Source: Candidatus Omnitrophota bacterium
Lineage (GTDB): Bacteria > Omnitrophota > Gorgyraeia > Aquiviventales > Aquiviventaceae
NCBI GenBank assembly: GCA_023247235.1
Contig: JAHFGW010000013.1
Coordinates: 1 to 35,215, forward strand
DNA: 35,215 bases
Direction of reading: 5' to 3'
Shown: one piece after another, positions 17,518-25,407 of the stretch
Layout of the letters: every line of letters starts with the position of its first letter
Position numbering within the stretch: the stretch's first letter is position 1
Translations under genes and position numbers: made by a program
Notes under the pieces: generated by a model
The model's input: only the letters and a program-made list of their open reading frames with translations
Told to the model about the DNA's origin: nothing
Databases searched by the model: none

Positions 17518-17589
17518 GATTCCACAGATTTGACATTCGATCCCACACATTGGACATCTGTGGAATCTGCGTTCGTCATCTGTGAAATC
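17518..17589. repeat. Intergenic ATCTGTGRA inverted/direct repeat element
   Basis: GATTCCACAGAT (17518-17529)/ATCTGTGGAATC (17556-17567), plus a further direct ATCTGTGAAATC. Confidence 0.75.
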
Positions 17590-17591
17590 AT

Positions 17592-17609
17592 GCCCCGCGC
17601 AAGCGGGGC
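17592..17609. repeat. REP-like hairpin with GNRA tetraloop
   Basis: GCCCCGC-GCAA-GCGGGGC. Confidence 0.7.
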
Positions 17610-17655
17610 GCATTGACGGCTCCGCCACGCGTCCCGTAGAATACTCTCACCTGCC

Positions 17656-18423
17656 ATGCCCGACATCATTCCACTCCAAGACGAAATCGTCTATGGGCCG
17701 ATCCGGTCCCGGCGGCTGGGGAGCTCTCTGGGCATCAATGTGCTGCCGCTGGGCCACAAGGCGTGTTCGTCCAACTGCGTCTACTGCCAGTACGGGTGGA
17801 CGCTGCCCGGGCCCTTCACGGAGCGGTTGAAGCGCGCGCCTGAGTTGCTGCCGGAGATCGAAGCGGCCTTCCGGCAGCACGCGCACCAGGGCACTCCGGT
17901 GGACTCCATCACGCTGGCCGGCAACGGCGAGCCGACGCTGCATCCGGATCTGGACGCGCTAATCGTCGGGCTGACACGCTTGCGCGACACCTATTTTCCC
18001 TCCGCCGCGGTCAGCATCTTGAGCGACTCGACCCAGCTCGTGCGGCCACGCGTCCGCGAGGCGCTGGCGCGGCTCGATGTGCGCTACTTGAAGTTTGACG
18101 CGGGGGATGCGGCGACCTGGCAAGCCATCAACAAGCCCCTGAGCCAGCTGACGTTTCAGGACATGGTCGACGCGATGAAGCTGGTGCCGGACATCGTCCT
18201 GCAGAGCATGTTCATCCGCGGCGCCTATGACAACACCCAGCCCGCGCACCTGCGCGCCTGGATCCGGCAAGTCGGCGACATCCGTCCCCGCCTGGTGCAT
18301 GTCTACACCGTCGATCGCGGAACCGCGGCTCCGGGCATCGAGGACGTGCCGCGTGAGCAGTTGGAGGCGATCGCCAGCGCGCTCACCGGCGGCACCGGAA
18401 TTCCCGCCGACGTCTTCGATTGA
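17656..18423 (+). CDS. Radical SAM protein (COG0731-like)
   Basis: ACSSNCVYCQYGWT (Cx3-like CxxC cluster), ITLAGNGEPTLHPDL, VHVYTVDRGTA. Confidence 0.85.
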   Translation: MPDIIPLQDEIVYGPIRSRRLGSSLGINVLPLGHKACSSNCVYCQYGWTLPGPFTERLKRAPELLPEIEAAFRQHAHQGTPVDSITLAGNGEPTLHPDLDALIVGLTRLRDTYFPSAAVSILSDSTQLVRPRVREALARLDVRYLKFDAGDAATWQAINKPLSQLTFQDMVDAMKLVPDIVLQSMFIRGAYDNTQPAHLRAWIRQVGDIRPRLVHVYTVDRGTAAPGIEDVPREQLEAIASALTGGTGIPADVFD

Positions 18424-18435
18424 CGGTGCGACGAT

Positions 18436-18450
18436 CGGTGCCAGGCACCG
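18436..18450. repeat. Palindrome CGGTGCCAGGCACCG
   Basis: Same 13-nt core (GGTGCCAGGCACC) as in the nuoG-nuoH inverted repeat. Confidence 0.75.
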
Positions 18451-18451
18451 T

Positions 18452-19522
18452 ATGGACCATAGCGCGGACATGGCGACCACCCCACCCCTCGACGAGATCG
18501 ATCACGCGCTGCTGGCGGAGCTCGAGCAGCAGCTGCCCCTTGATCACCGCCCGTTCGAGCGCTTAGGCCGCAAGCTGGATCTCCCCGAGCAAGAGTGCCT
18601 CCGGCGCGTGGAGCGGCTCAAGGAGCGGCAGGCCATCCGCGAGATCCGCGCGCACTTCGATCCCACGCTGTTGGGCTACCAAACGACGCTGGTCGCGATG
18701 TGCCTGCCGGCCAGACGCCTGCAGGAAGCGGCCGCGCTCCTGGGACGTCATCCGGGCGTTGCCTTCGTGTGTGAGCGCAACGACCCGTTCAACTTGTGGT
18801 GGTCGCTCGCCCTGCCTCCCTACGAGTCCTTGGATCAAGCGATCAACGCGCTGCACGCCGCCACGAATTCCCAGGACACCGTGGTGCTGCCGGCCTTGCG
18901 CATCTACAAGCGGCCCCCTGACTCGCTCATCCAGCGCAGCGCCCATCCGGAAGAAGAGCTTGAGGAATTCGCCGGAGAAGCCGGGCGCACCACGGCCAGC
19001 CCCTCGTGGTCGGCGCAGGACGTGGCGTTCATCCGCGTGCTTCAGGAAGATCTGCCGCTGATTGAGATGCCCTTTGCGGTCCTTGCGGAGCAGAGCGGCG
19101 CGCACGAAGACGCGCTCTTCGAGTGGATGAAGCAGGCGCAGCATCGCGGGATCCTGCGCCGCTTCGCCGCGGGCGTGCCGCCGCGCGACACCCCCGCGGC
19201 CAGCACGCTGGTCGTCTGGCAGGTGCCGGCCGAGCGCGTCGACGGCGTGGCGGAAGCGATGAGCTCCGTCCGGGCGGTCGTTCGGTGCCAACGCCACCCG
19301 GTGTATGCCAGCTGGCCGTACTCGCTCTCAACCGTCATGCACGCGGGCGGCACGGCGGAGTGCGCGCAGGTCATCCGGGGGATCGAGGAGCGCATCGGCC
19401 GGCTGGCGCATAAAACGCTCATCACGATCAAAGAATACGGGCGCAAACGCCTGCGCTATTTCAGCCCGGAGCTCGCCCACTGGTGGCAGCAGGTGGAGCA
19501 GGCAGGGCCTGGGGCGGAGTAG
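18452..19522 (+). CDS. Tandem AsnC-like protein, siroheme decarboxylase AhbA/AhbB (NirDL)-type
   Basis: Two wHTH+AsnC-like repeats; NDPFNLWWSLALPP and HPVYASWPYSLSTVMHA resemble AhbA/B/NirD motifs. Start 18452 or 18470. Confidence 0.78.
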   Translation: MDHSADMATTPPLDEIDHALLAELEQQLPLDHRPFERLGRKLDLPEQECLRRVERLKERQAIREIRAHFDPTLLGYQTTLVAMCLPARRLQEAAALLGRHPGVAFVCERNDPFNLWWSLALPPYESLDQAINALHAATNSQDTVVLPALRIYKRPPDSLIQRSAHPEEELEEFAGEAGRTTASPSWSAQDVAFIRVLQEDLPLIEMPFAVLAEQSGAHEDALFEWMKQAQHRGILRRFAAGVPPRDTPAASTLVVWQVPAERVDGVAEAMSSVRAVVRCQRHPVYASWPYSLSTVMHAGGTAECAQVIRGIEERIGRLAHKTLITIKEYGRKRLRYFSPELAHWWQQVEQAGPGAE

Positions 19523-19526
19523 AATA

Positions 19527-19600
19527 TACTATTGAAATAGTAATCTTAATGACTCTATTATCAGTTTGTTCTTGATCTAACAAGTCTAGTATGACATACT
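19527..19600 (+). promoter_or_regulatory. AT-rich promoter/operator region of the sulfite/nitrite reductase
   Basis: TTGAAA (19532)-18-TATTAT (19556); dyads TACTATT-GA-AATAGTA (19527-19542) and AGTATG-A-CATACT (19588-19600). Confidence 0.65.
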
Positions 19601-19609
19601 GCGAGCACG

Positions 19610-21259
19610 ATGCCGAATAAGGCCGAGAGTACCAAGCAACGCGCCGGCAATCCCTTCGACGTCTGGCAGGCCATCGAGCGAGCCGCCACGAAGGGATTTG
19701 AGAGCCTCACCGAGGACGACCTGTTTCTGTGCAAGTGGTACGGGCTCTATACCCACCGCCACGAGCAGGGCTACTTCATGATCCGCACGAAGCAGCCTAA
19801 TGGCATAATCACCCCCCAGCAGCTCAAGACCATGGCGCAGATCACCGAGAAGCAGAACAAGGGCTTCGCGGACATCACGACGCGCCAGGACATCCAGCTG
19901 CATTGGTGCCACGTCAATGACCTGGTGGAGATCTTGAATCGGCTGAAAGCCGTGGGCGTCCTCACGGTGGGCGCCTGCGGCGACGTCACCCGGAACGTCG
20001 TGGGCTGCCCGGTGGCCGGCGTGGACCGCGAGGAGCTGTTCGACGGCTCGCCCGTTGCCCAGCAGTTGAGCGAGTTTTTCACGGGCAAGGTCGAGTACGC
20101 GAACCTGCCGCGCAAGTACAAGATCAGCGTGTCCACCTGCCGCACCTGGTGCGTGCATCCGGAGATCCAGTGCGTCGCGCTGGTCGGCGCGGCGCGGACC
20201 GTCAACGGCGCCACGGAGCTCGGGTTCGACCTGCGCGTCGGCGGCGGCCTGTCCACGCAGGCGTTCATCAGCCAGCGCCTCAAGGTCTTCGTGAAGCCGG
20301 AGGAGGCTGTCGAGGTCGTCCGCCAGATCACGGAGATTTGGCGCGACACGCCGGAGTACCGCGAGAAGCGGCATCGGGCGCGCATCAAATACCTCGTCCA
20401 TGATTGGGGGGCGGCCAAACTCCGCCAGGTCCTTGAGGACCGGATGGGCCGTCACCTGGACGATGCGCCTGCGGATTACGCGGAGCCTCCGGAAGCGTAC
20501 CGGGACCATGTCGGCGTGCACGCGCAGAAACAGCCGGGCCTCTACTACATCGGCGCTCCGGTGCTCGTCGGGCGCATCACGAGCGCCCAGATGCGGCGCG
20601 TGGCGGACCTGTGCGAGCGCCACGGAGACGGCAAGAGCGTGCGGCTGACGAACCGGCAAAACATCCTGCTGCTCAATGTGCCCGAGGCGAATGTCGAGAA
20701 GGTCTTGACGGGCCTGGCCGAGGCGGGCCTGTCGATCAACGCGCATCCGGTCCGACGCAGCGTCGTGACCTGCACCGGGATGGAGTTCTGCAAGCTCGCC
20801 ATCACGGAGACCAAGGCGCGCTCGCGCCAGATTATCGAGTATCTGGAGCAGCGGGTGCCGCTGGAGGAGCCGCTGCGCCTGCACATTACAGGCTGCCCGA
20901 ACGCCTGCGCGCAGTACCAGATCGGCCACATCGGCCTCATGGGGTCGAAAACCAAGGTGGACGGCCAGATCGTCGATGCGTACGACATCCTCATCGGCGG
21001 CCGGCTGGGGCAGGGCGCGGCCTTCAACCACGCGGTGCTGCGCAAGGTGCCGGCTCAGGACTGCGCCAAGCGCCTGGAGCAGCTCTTGCTGGGCTACAAG
21101 GCGCAGCGGCGCGAGCGGGAGGCGTTCACCGACTGGGCCGGGCGGGTCGGGGACGAAGCGCTCGTGAAGCTCTTGAGCGGGGGCAACGGGCATCCGCTCG
21201 CTCCCGAAGACGATGTGCCCACACCGAGCGTGCCGGAATCAGATGGACCGGTGTACTAA
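19610..21259 (+). CDS. Siroheme-dependent sulfite/nitrite reductase
   Basis: CTGMEFCKLAITETK...LHITGCPNACAQYQIGHIGL (siroheme/4Fe-4S ligands); N-terminal WYGLYTHRHEQGYFMIRTKQPNG. Confidence 0.93.
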   Translation: MPNKAESTKQRAGNPFDVWQAIERAATKGFESLTEDDLFLCKWYGLYTHRHEQGYFMIRTKQPNGIITPQQLKTMAQITEKQNKGFADITTRQDIQLHWCHVNDLVEILNRLKAVGVLTVGACGDVTRNVVGCPVAGVDREELFDGSPVAQQLSEFFTGKVEYANLPRKYKISVSTCRTWCVHPEIQCVALVGAARTVNGATELGFDLRVGGGLSTQAFISQRLKVFVKPEEAVEVVRQITEIWRDTPEYREKRHRARIKYLVHDWGAAKLRQVLEDRMGRHLDDAPADYAEPPEAYRDHVGVHAQKQPGLYYIGAPVLVGRITSAQMRRVADLCERHGDGKSVRLTNRQNILLLNVPEANVEKVLTGLAEAGLSINAHPVRRSVVTCTGMEFCKLAITETKARSRQIIEYLEQRVPLEEPLRLHITGCPNACAQYQIGHIGLMGSKTKVDGQIVDAYDILIGGRLGQGAAFNHAVLRKVPAQDCAKRLEQLLLGYKAQRREREAFTDWAGRVGDEALVKLLSGGNGHPLAPEDDVPTPSVPESDGPVY

Positions 21260-21265
21260 CTACGC

Positions 21266-21338
21266 TCGTGGCGCGTGGCTCGTGGCTCGAGGACAAGCTT
21301 GGCCTCTGCCTCCAGCCTCGAGCCTCCAGCCTCGAGCC
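21266..21338. repeat. Heptad-arm inverted element (units TCGTGGC / TCGAGGC) between sir and dsrE-like
   Basis: TCGTGGC GCGTGGC TCGTGGC TCGAGGA ... GCCTCTGCCTCCAGCCTCGAGCCTCCAGCCTCGAGCC; GGCTCGAGG (21284-21292) pairs with CCTCGAGCC at 21316 or 21330. Confidence 0.88.
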
Positions 21339-21343
21339 AAGAT

Positions 21344-21757
21344 ATGAAGTCACTAGCCGTGATCGTCTCCGGCGGCAGCACGAACAACTTGATCCAAGCG
21401 CTGACGCTGCTGATGGCCGCGGTGCACGGCGAGCTGCGCGTGCGCGTGCTGTTCCGGGACGAGGCGGTCGCTCGGCTGACGCCGGCCAAGATCAACGCGA
21501 TCGAGCTCTCGCCGGCCTACAGCGGGGATGTGGCGGGGGTGACGCGGCGGTTGAAGCAGCACGAGCTGCTGGATGTGCATAAGCTCTGCCGCGACATCAA
21601 GGCCTCGGGGGACGTGAAGTATTACGTCTGCAGCTCATCGCTGGCCGTGTGGGGCCTAACGCGCGAGGACCTGCTGCCCGAGATTGACGAGATCCGCGGC
21701 CTGCCTACATTCCTGACCGAAGATGTGGCCGGAGCCGACCACGTGCTGACCTTTTGA
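21344..21757 (+). CDS. DsrE/DsrF-like family protein
   Basis: MKSLAVIVSGGSTNNLIQALTLLMAAVHGELRVRVLFRDEAV...KYYVCSSSLAVWGLTREDLLPEID. Confidence 0.75.
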   Translation: MKSLAVIVSGGSTNNLIQALTLLMAAVHGELRVRVLFRDEAVARLTPAKINAIELSPAYSGDVAGVTRRLKQHELLDVHKLCRDIKASGDVKYYVCSSSLAVWGLTREDLLPEIDEIRGLPTFLTEDVAGADHVLTF

Positions 21758-22911
21758 ATCGAATGGCTCAATTGACTCGAGATGAAATCCTGCGCTACAG
21801 CCGGCACCTCATCATGCCGGAGGTCGGCATCCAGGGGCAGCAGAAGCTGAAGGACGCCAGCATGCTGCTCATCGGGGCCGGGGGCCTCGGCTCGCCGCTG
21901 GGCCTGTATCTGGCCGCCGCCGGCGTCGGACGGTTGGGGCTTGTGGATTTTGACGTCGTGGACTTCTCCAACCTGCAGCGGCAGATCATTCATCGCACTG
22001 AGGATGTTGGGCGGCTGAAGGTGGAGTCTGCGAAGGAGCGGATCGCCGCCGTCAACCCCCAGGTGCAGGTCCAGACGTACAACGCGCGCCTCTCGCGCGA
22101 GAATATCCTGGAGCTGATCAAGCCCTACGACATCATCATCGACGGCACCGACAATTTCCCGACGCGCTATCTCGTCAATGACGCGTGCGTCTTCCAGAAG
22201 AAGCCGAACATCTACGGCTCCATTTTCCGATTTGAAGGGCAGGCGACCGTCTTCGTGCCGTTCACAGGGCCCTGCTATCGCTGTCTCTATCCGGAGCCGC
22301 CCCCGCCCGGCCTGGTGCCCAGTTGCGCCGAGGGCGGGGTGCTCGGGGTGCTGCCGGGCGTCATCGGCCTGATCCAGGCGACGGAGGCGATCAAGCTCAT
22401 CATCGGCCAAGGCGAGCCGCTGATCGGGCGGCTGCTGCTCTACAATGCGCTGAAGATGAAGTTCCGCGAGGTCACGCTGCGCCGCAACCCCCAGTGTCCG
22501 GTCTGTGGCGATCGGCCGACGATCCGTGAGCTGGTCGATTATGAGGTGTTCTGCGGGCTGACGCGGGGTGAGGAAGCCGCGGCCGGCCACAGCCAATACG
22601 ACTTGAGCCCCGCCGAGGTGAAGGACTTGCTGGGGCGCGACAAAGAGGCCGTGCTCTTGGACGTCCGGGAGCCGCACGAGTATGAGATCGTCCGCATTGA
22701 AGGCGCGACGCTGATCCCGCTGTCCGAGCTCCACCTCCGCACGAATGAGCTCGACACGGCCCGCACCGTCGTGACGTACTGCCACCACGGCCAGCGCAGC
22801 CTCCAGGCCGTCAAGACGCTGGAGCACTTCGGCTTTCGCAAGCTGCGGCACCTGCGCGGCGGCATTGACGCCTGGGCGAGCGAGCTGGACCCGGAGATGG
22901 CCCGTTATTAA
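21754..22911 (+). CDS. MoeB/ThiF-type adenylyltransferase with C-terminal rhodanese domain (MoeZ-like)
   Basis: RYSRHLIMPEVGIQGQQKLKDA, GAGGLGSPLGLYLAAAGVG, CPVCG, rhodanese YCHHGQRS. Start TTG 21754 or ATG 21763. Confidence 0.93.
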   Translation: MNRMAQLTRDEILRYSRHLIMPEVGIQGQQKLKDASMLLIGAGGLGSPLGLYLAAAGVGRLGLVDFDVVDFSNLQRQIIHRTEDVGRLKVESAKERIAAVNPQVQVQTYNARLSRENILELIKPYDIIIDGTDNFPTRYLVNDACVFQKKPNIYGSIFRFEGQATVFVPFTGPCYRCLYPEPPPPGLVPSCAEGGVLGVLPGVIGLIQATEAIKLIIGQGEPLIGRLLLYNALKMKFREVTLRRNPQCPVCGDRPTIRELVDYEVFCGLTRGEEAAAGHSQYDLSPAEVKDLLGRDKEAVLLDVREPHEYEIVRIEGATLIPLSELHLRTNELDTARTVVTYCHHGQRSLQAVKTLEHFGFRKLRHLRGGIDAWASELDPEMARY

Positions 22912-22981
22912 GAGCGCGGTGTTGACCTTTGGCGTTCGGATCAGGGATAGTTGAAGTGCCTCTGATCCAGAGGCACGCCGC

Positions 22982-24535
22982 ATGCGCGCGCCGTCAATCC
23001 GGGTGCTGATGATTGAGGATGACCCGAGCGACGCCCAAATCCTCCGGGCAGCGCTTGCGCAAGGTTCAGGCCTCGCCGCGACCGTCGTGCACGCGCCCCT
23101 CCTCGCCACCGCTCTGCGCCAGCTGGCCAGCCGGACCTTCGACGTCATTCTATGCGATCTTCGCCTGCCGGATAGCACCGGCGCGGACACCGTAGCCAAA
23201 GTCCGGGCCCGCGCCGGCCGGACCCCCGTCATCATTTTAACCGTCTCAGATGATGATGCGATGGCGCTACGCGCCATCCAACTTGGCGCGCAGGACTACC
23301 TGGTCAAAAGCCACGTGCAGGTCTATCCGGCGCTGCTGCGCCGCGCGGTGCGCTATGCGCTGGAGCGCAAGCAGGCCGAGCTGGAGCGGGAACGCCTCCA
23401 AGAGCAGTTGGGCCAGGCCCATCGCCTGGAGGCGGTGGGACGATTCGCCGGGGGCATCGCGCACGACTTCAATAATTTCCTCCAAATCATCCTGGGCTTC
23501 GCCAGCCTGATCCGCGCGCGGGATCCGGAGGATGCGCCGCTGCAAAGCGACATGCGGGAGATCGTGCACGCGGCCGAGAGCGCCGGGGGCATGGTTCAGC
23601 AACTGCTGGCGTTCAGCCGGCGCCGGCCGAGCCAACCACGGGTGTTCGAGCTCAATCGCCACCTGGCCAAGTTGACCCGTCTCATCCAGCAGCTGATCGG
23701 CTCCTCCGTGGCGCTGCGGCTGGCGCTGAGCCGCCAAGCGCTCATGATTCGCTGCGACCCAACCGGCTTGGAGCAGGTCGTGATGAACCTGTGCGCCAAC
23801 GCGCGCGACGCGATGCCGGACGGCGGAGCCCTGACGCTGAGTACCCGTCGCGTGGCCCTGGATGCGCCGTTCGCCCGCGCGCATTCCTGGGCGCGCCCTG
23901 GCGACTACGTGCGCCTTTCGGTGCGCGATACGGGGGCCGGTATGGATCCTGAGACCGCGGCCCGCATCTTCGAGCCCTTCTTCACGACGAAGCAGCTCGG
24001 CCGCGGCACGGGCCTGGGGCTGGCGGTCGTCTACGGGCTGGTGACCCAGCATGAGGGCCTCATCGAGATCGAGACCGCCGTCGGACGGGGCACGACGTTC
24101 CACCTGTATTTCCCGCGCTTAGGGGCTGGCGCCGCCGGGCTCGACAAGCCGCCGGAGCCCGAGGGGACGACGTCGGAGCAGACCCGGCGGAACCGGCAGA
24201 AAGTGCTGGTGGTCGATGATGATGCGGCGGTCGGGTTGCTCTGTGCGCGGATGCTGGGTGAGGAGTACGACACGGCGATGGCCACATCCGCCCAACGCGC
24301 GCTGGAATTACTGGGGGATCAGTCGTACGACGTGCTCGTGACAGACGTGCGCATGCCGGCGATGGACGGCTTTGCGCTCTCGGAGCAGGCGGTGCGCCTG
24401 CGGCCGAGCCTGAAAGTCCTGCTCATGACGGGCTCGCTGACCGGCGAGCTGGAGGAGCGGGCCCGGGCGTATCCGATACTCCGCAAGCCGTTCACCGGCT
24501 CAGGTCTTCGGGCCGCGCTGGAAGGCTGTCGCTAG
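22982..24535 (+). CDS. Hybrid REC-histidine kinase-REC
   Basis: VLMIEDDPSDAQIL, GRFAGGIAHDFNNFLQIILGF, GTGLGLAVVYGLV, C-terminal KVLVVDDDAAVG...VTDVRMPAMDG...LRKPF. Confidence 0.92.
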   Translation: MRAPSIRVLMIEDDPSDAQILRAALAQGSGLAATVVHAPLLATALRQLASRTFDVILCDLRLPDSTGADTVAKVRARAGRTPVIILTVSDDDAMALRAIQLGAQDYLVKSHVQVYPALLRRAVRYALERKQAELERERLQEQLGQAHRLEAVGRFAGGIAHDFNNFLQIILGFASLIRARDPEDAPLQSDMREIVHAAESAGGMVQQLLAFSRRRPSQPRVFELNRHLAKLTRLIQQLIGSSVALRLALSRQALMIRCDPTGLEQVVMNLCANARDAMPDGGALTLSTRRVALDAPFARAHSWARPGDYVRLSVRDTGAGMDPETAARIFEPFFTTKQLGRGTGLGLAVVYGLVTQHEGLIEIETAVGRGTTFHLYFPRLGAGAAGLDKPPEPEGTTSEQTRRNRQKVLVVDDDAAVGLLCARMLGEEYDTAMATSAQRALELLGDQSYDVLVTDVRMPAMDGFALSEQAVRLRPSLKVLLMTGSLTGELEERARAYPILRKPFTGSGLRAALEGCR

Positions 24536-24819
24536 GCGCCGCGTGGAGCGGCTGAGGAGACGGTGGGCGAGGCCGCCCGCCGTCGTTTCTTTTCCGGCAG
24601 GCCGCCCAGGAATTGTCCCGCCACGGCGGCGGCGATGTTGATCGGGATCGCCACCCACGGCAGCTTTAGCCACAGCCGCAGCACGACAATGAGCGGAATG
24701 GACGCGTGAATCCAGGCGATCCATTGCCACGAGAACTTGCGGCTGCGCTCCCGCATGCGTCCCATCGGGAGATTGACCAGCAGGCAGACCGCGGCGACCA
24801 GCACAATCTTCGGCCACAT
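24532..24819 (-). CDS. Small hypothetical membrane protein
   Basis: MWPKIVLVAAVCLLVNLPMGRMRERSRKFSWQWIAWIHASIPLIVVLRLWLKLPWVAIPINIAAAVAGQFLGG; hydrophobic helices; converges on the HK stop via CTAG. Confidence 0.6.
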   Translation of the reverse strand: MWPKIVLVAAVCLLVNLPMGRMRERSRKFSWQWIAWIHASIPLIVVLRLWLKLPWVAIPINIAAAVAGQFLGGLPEKKRRRAASPTVSSAAPRGA

Positions 24820-24939
24820 CGTAGGGGTATCTTAGGGGACCCTGGCCGCCGCGTCAATCCGAGTCTGGATCGATGCGCCAGCGCAAGGGACAGCCGGCAG
24901 GACCCGTCAAATTGAGGCCCTGCCAGGCGGACACTGATC

Positions 24940-24968
24940 TGGACAGGTGTAGGTTCGGGTGGTATGCT
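24940..24968 (+). promoter_or_regulatory. Sigma70-type promoter upstream of nuo operon
   Basis: TGGACA-17-TATGCT. Confidence 0.55.
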
Positions 24969-24985
24969 GACGGAAACCTCAAGCC

Positions 24986-25008
24986 GCCGCCGCTGGCGGC
25001 CGTTTTTT
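24986..25008 (+). terminator. Rho-independent terminator-like hairpin in the nuo leader
   Basis: GCCGCC-gct-GGCGGC followed by cgTTTTTT. Confidence 0.72.
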
Positions 25009-25018
25009 ACCCTAAGAT

Positions 25019-25034
25019 TGTGAAAAAAATCACA
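25019..25034. promoter_or_regulatory. CRP/FNR-family-type box upstream of nuoA
   Basis: Perfect TGTGA-AAAAAA-TCACA, 16 nt upstream of ATG 25051. Confidence 0.65.
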
Positions 25035-25050
25035 CACCAGGTTGCTCGCT

Positions 25051-25407
25051 ATGCTTGAGTATGTTGGCCTCTTGCTGTTCGGCGTCTTGGCGGCCGGCGT
25101 CGGCGCGTTCATGCTCTTCGCCAACGCCCTCTTCGGCCCCAAGCGCCCCAACCCGGTCAAGGCGAAGCCGTTCGAGTGCGGCGTCGAACCCATCGCGATC
25201 GCCTCCGGCCGGCTGCCGGTCCATTTCTACGTCACCGCGATGCTCTTTGTCGTCTTCGATGTGGAGCTGGTGTTTTTGTTTCCCTGGGCCGTCCTGGTGC
25301 GGGAGCTGGGGTGGTTCGGCGTGCTGGAAATGGCCTTCTTCCTGCTGATCGTCCTGGCGGGATTCGTGTACGCCTGGGGGCAGGGCGCGCTGGAGGTGGA
25401 GCGGTGA
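25051..25407 (+). CDS. nuoA: NADH-quinone oxidoreductase subunit A
   Basis: MLEYVGLLLFGVLAAGVGAFMLFANALFGPKRPNPVKAKPFECGVEP...LFVVFDVELVFLFPWAV. Confidence 0.94.
   Translation: MLEYVGLLLFGVLAAGVGAFMLFANALFGPKRPNPVKAKPFECGVEPIAIASGRLPVHFYVTAMLFVVFDVELVFLFPWAVLVRELGWFGVLEMAFFLLIVLAGFVYAWGQGALEVER

Noticed and set aside
19586-21193. 535-aa minus-strand ORF opposite the reductase
   Set aside because: Low-complexity His/Arg/Leu-rich composition typical of GC-rich antisense shadow; sense strand carries clear siroheme reductase motifs.
21622-23277. 551-aa minus-strand ORF opposite the MoeB-rhodanese gene
   Set aside because: Antisense shadow with no recognisable motifs.
24532-24535. CTAG shared stop-stop overlap between the REC-HK-REC gene and the small membrane protein
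   Set aside because: Real and neat, but convergent CTAG stop sharing is not unusual and has no evident function.
24896-24910. GGCAGGACCCGTCAA resembling GGCAGGACCCGCCAA near 13932
   Set aside because: Single 15-nt near-match with no shared flanks; could be coincidence in GC-rich DNA.
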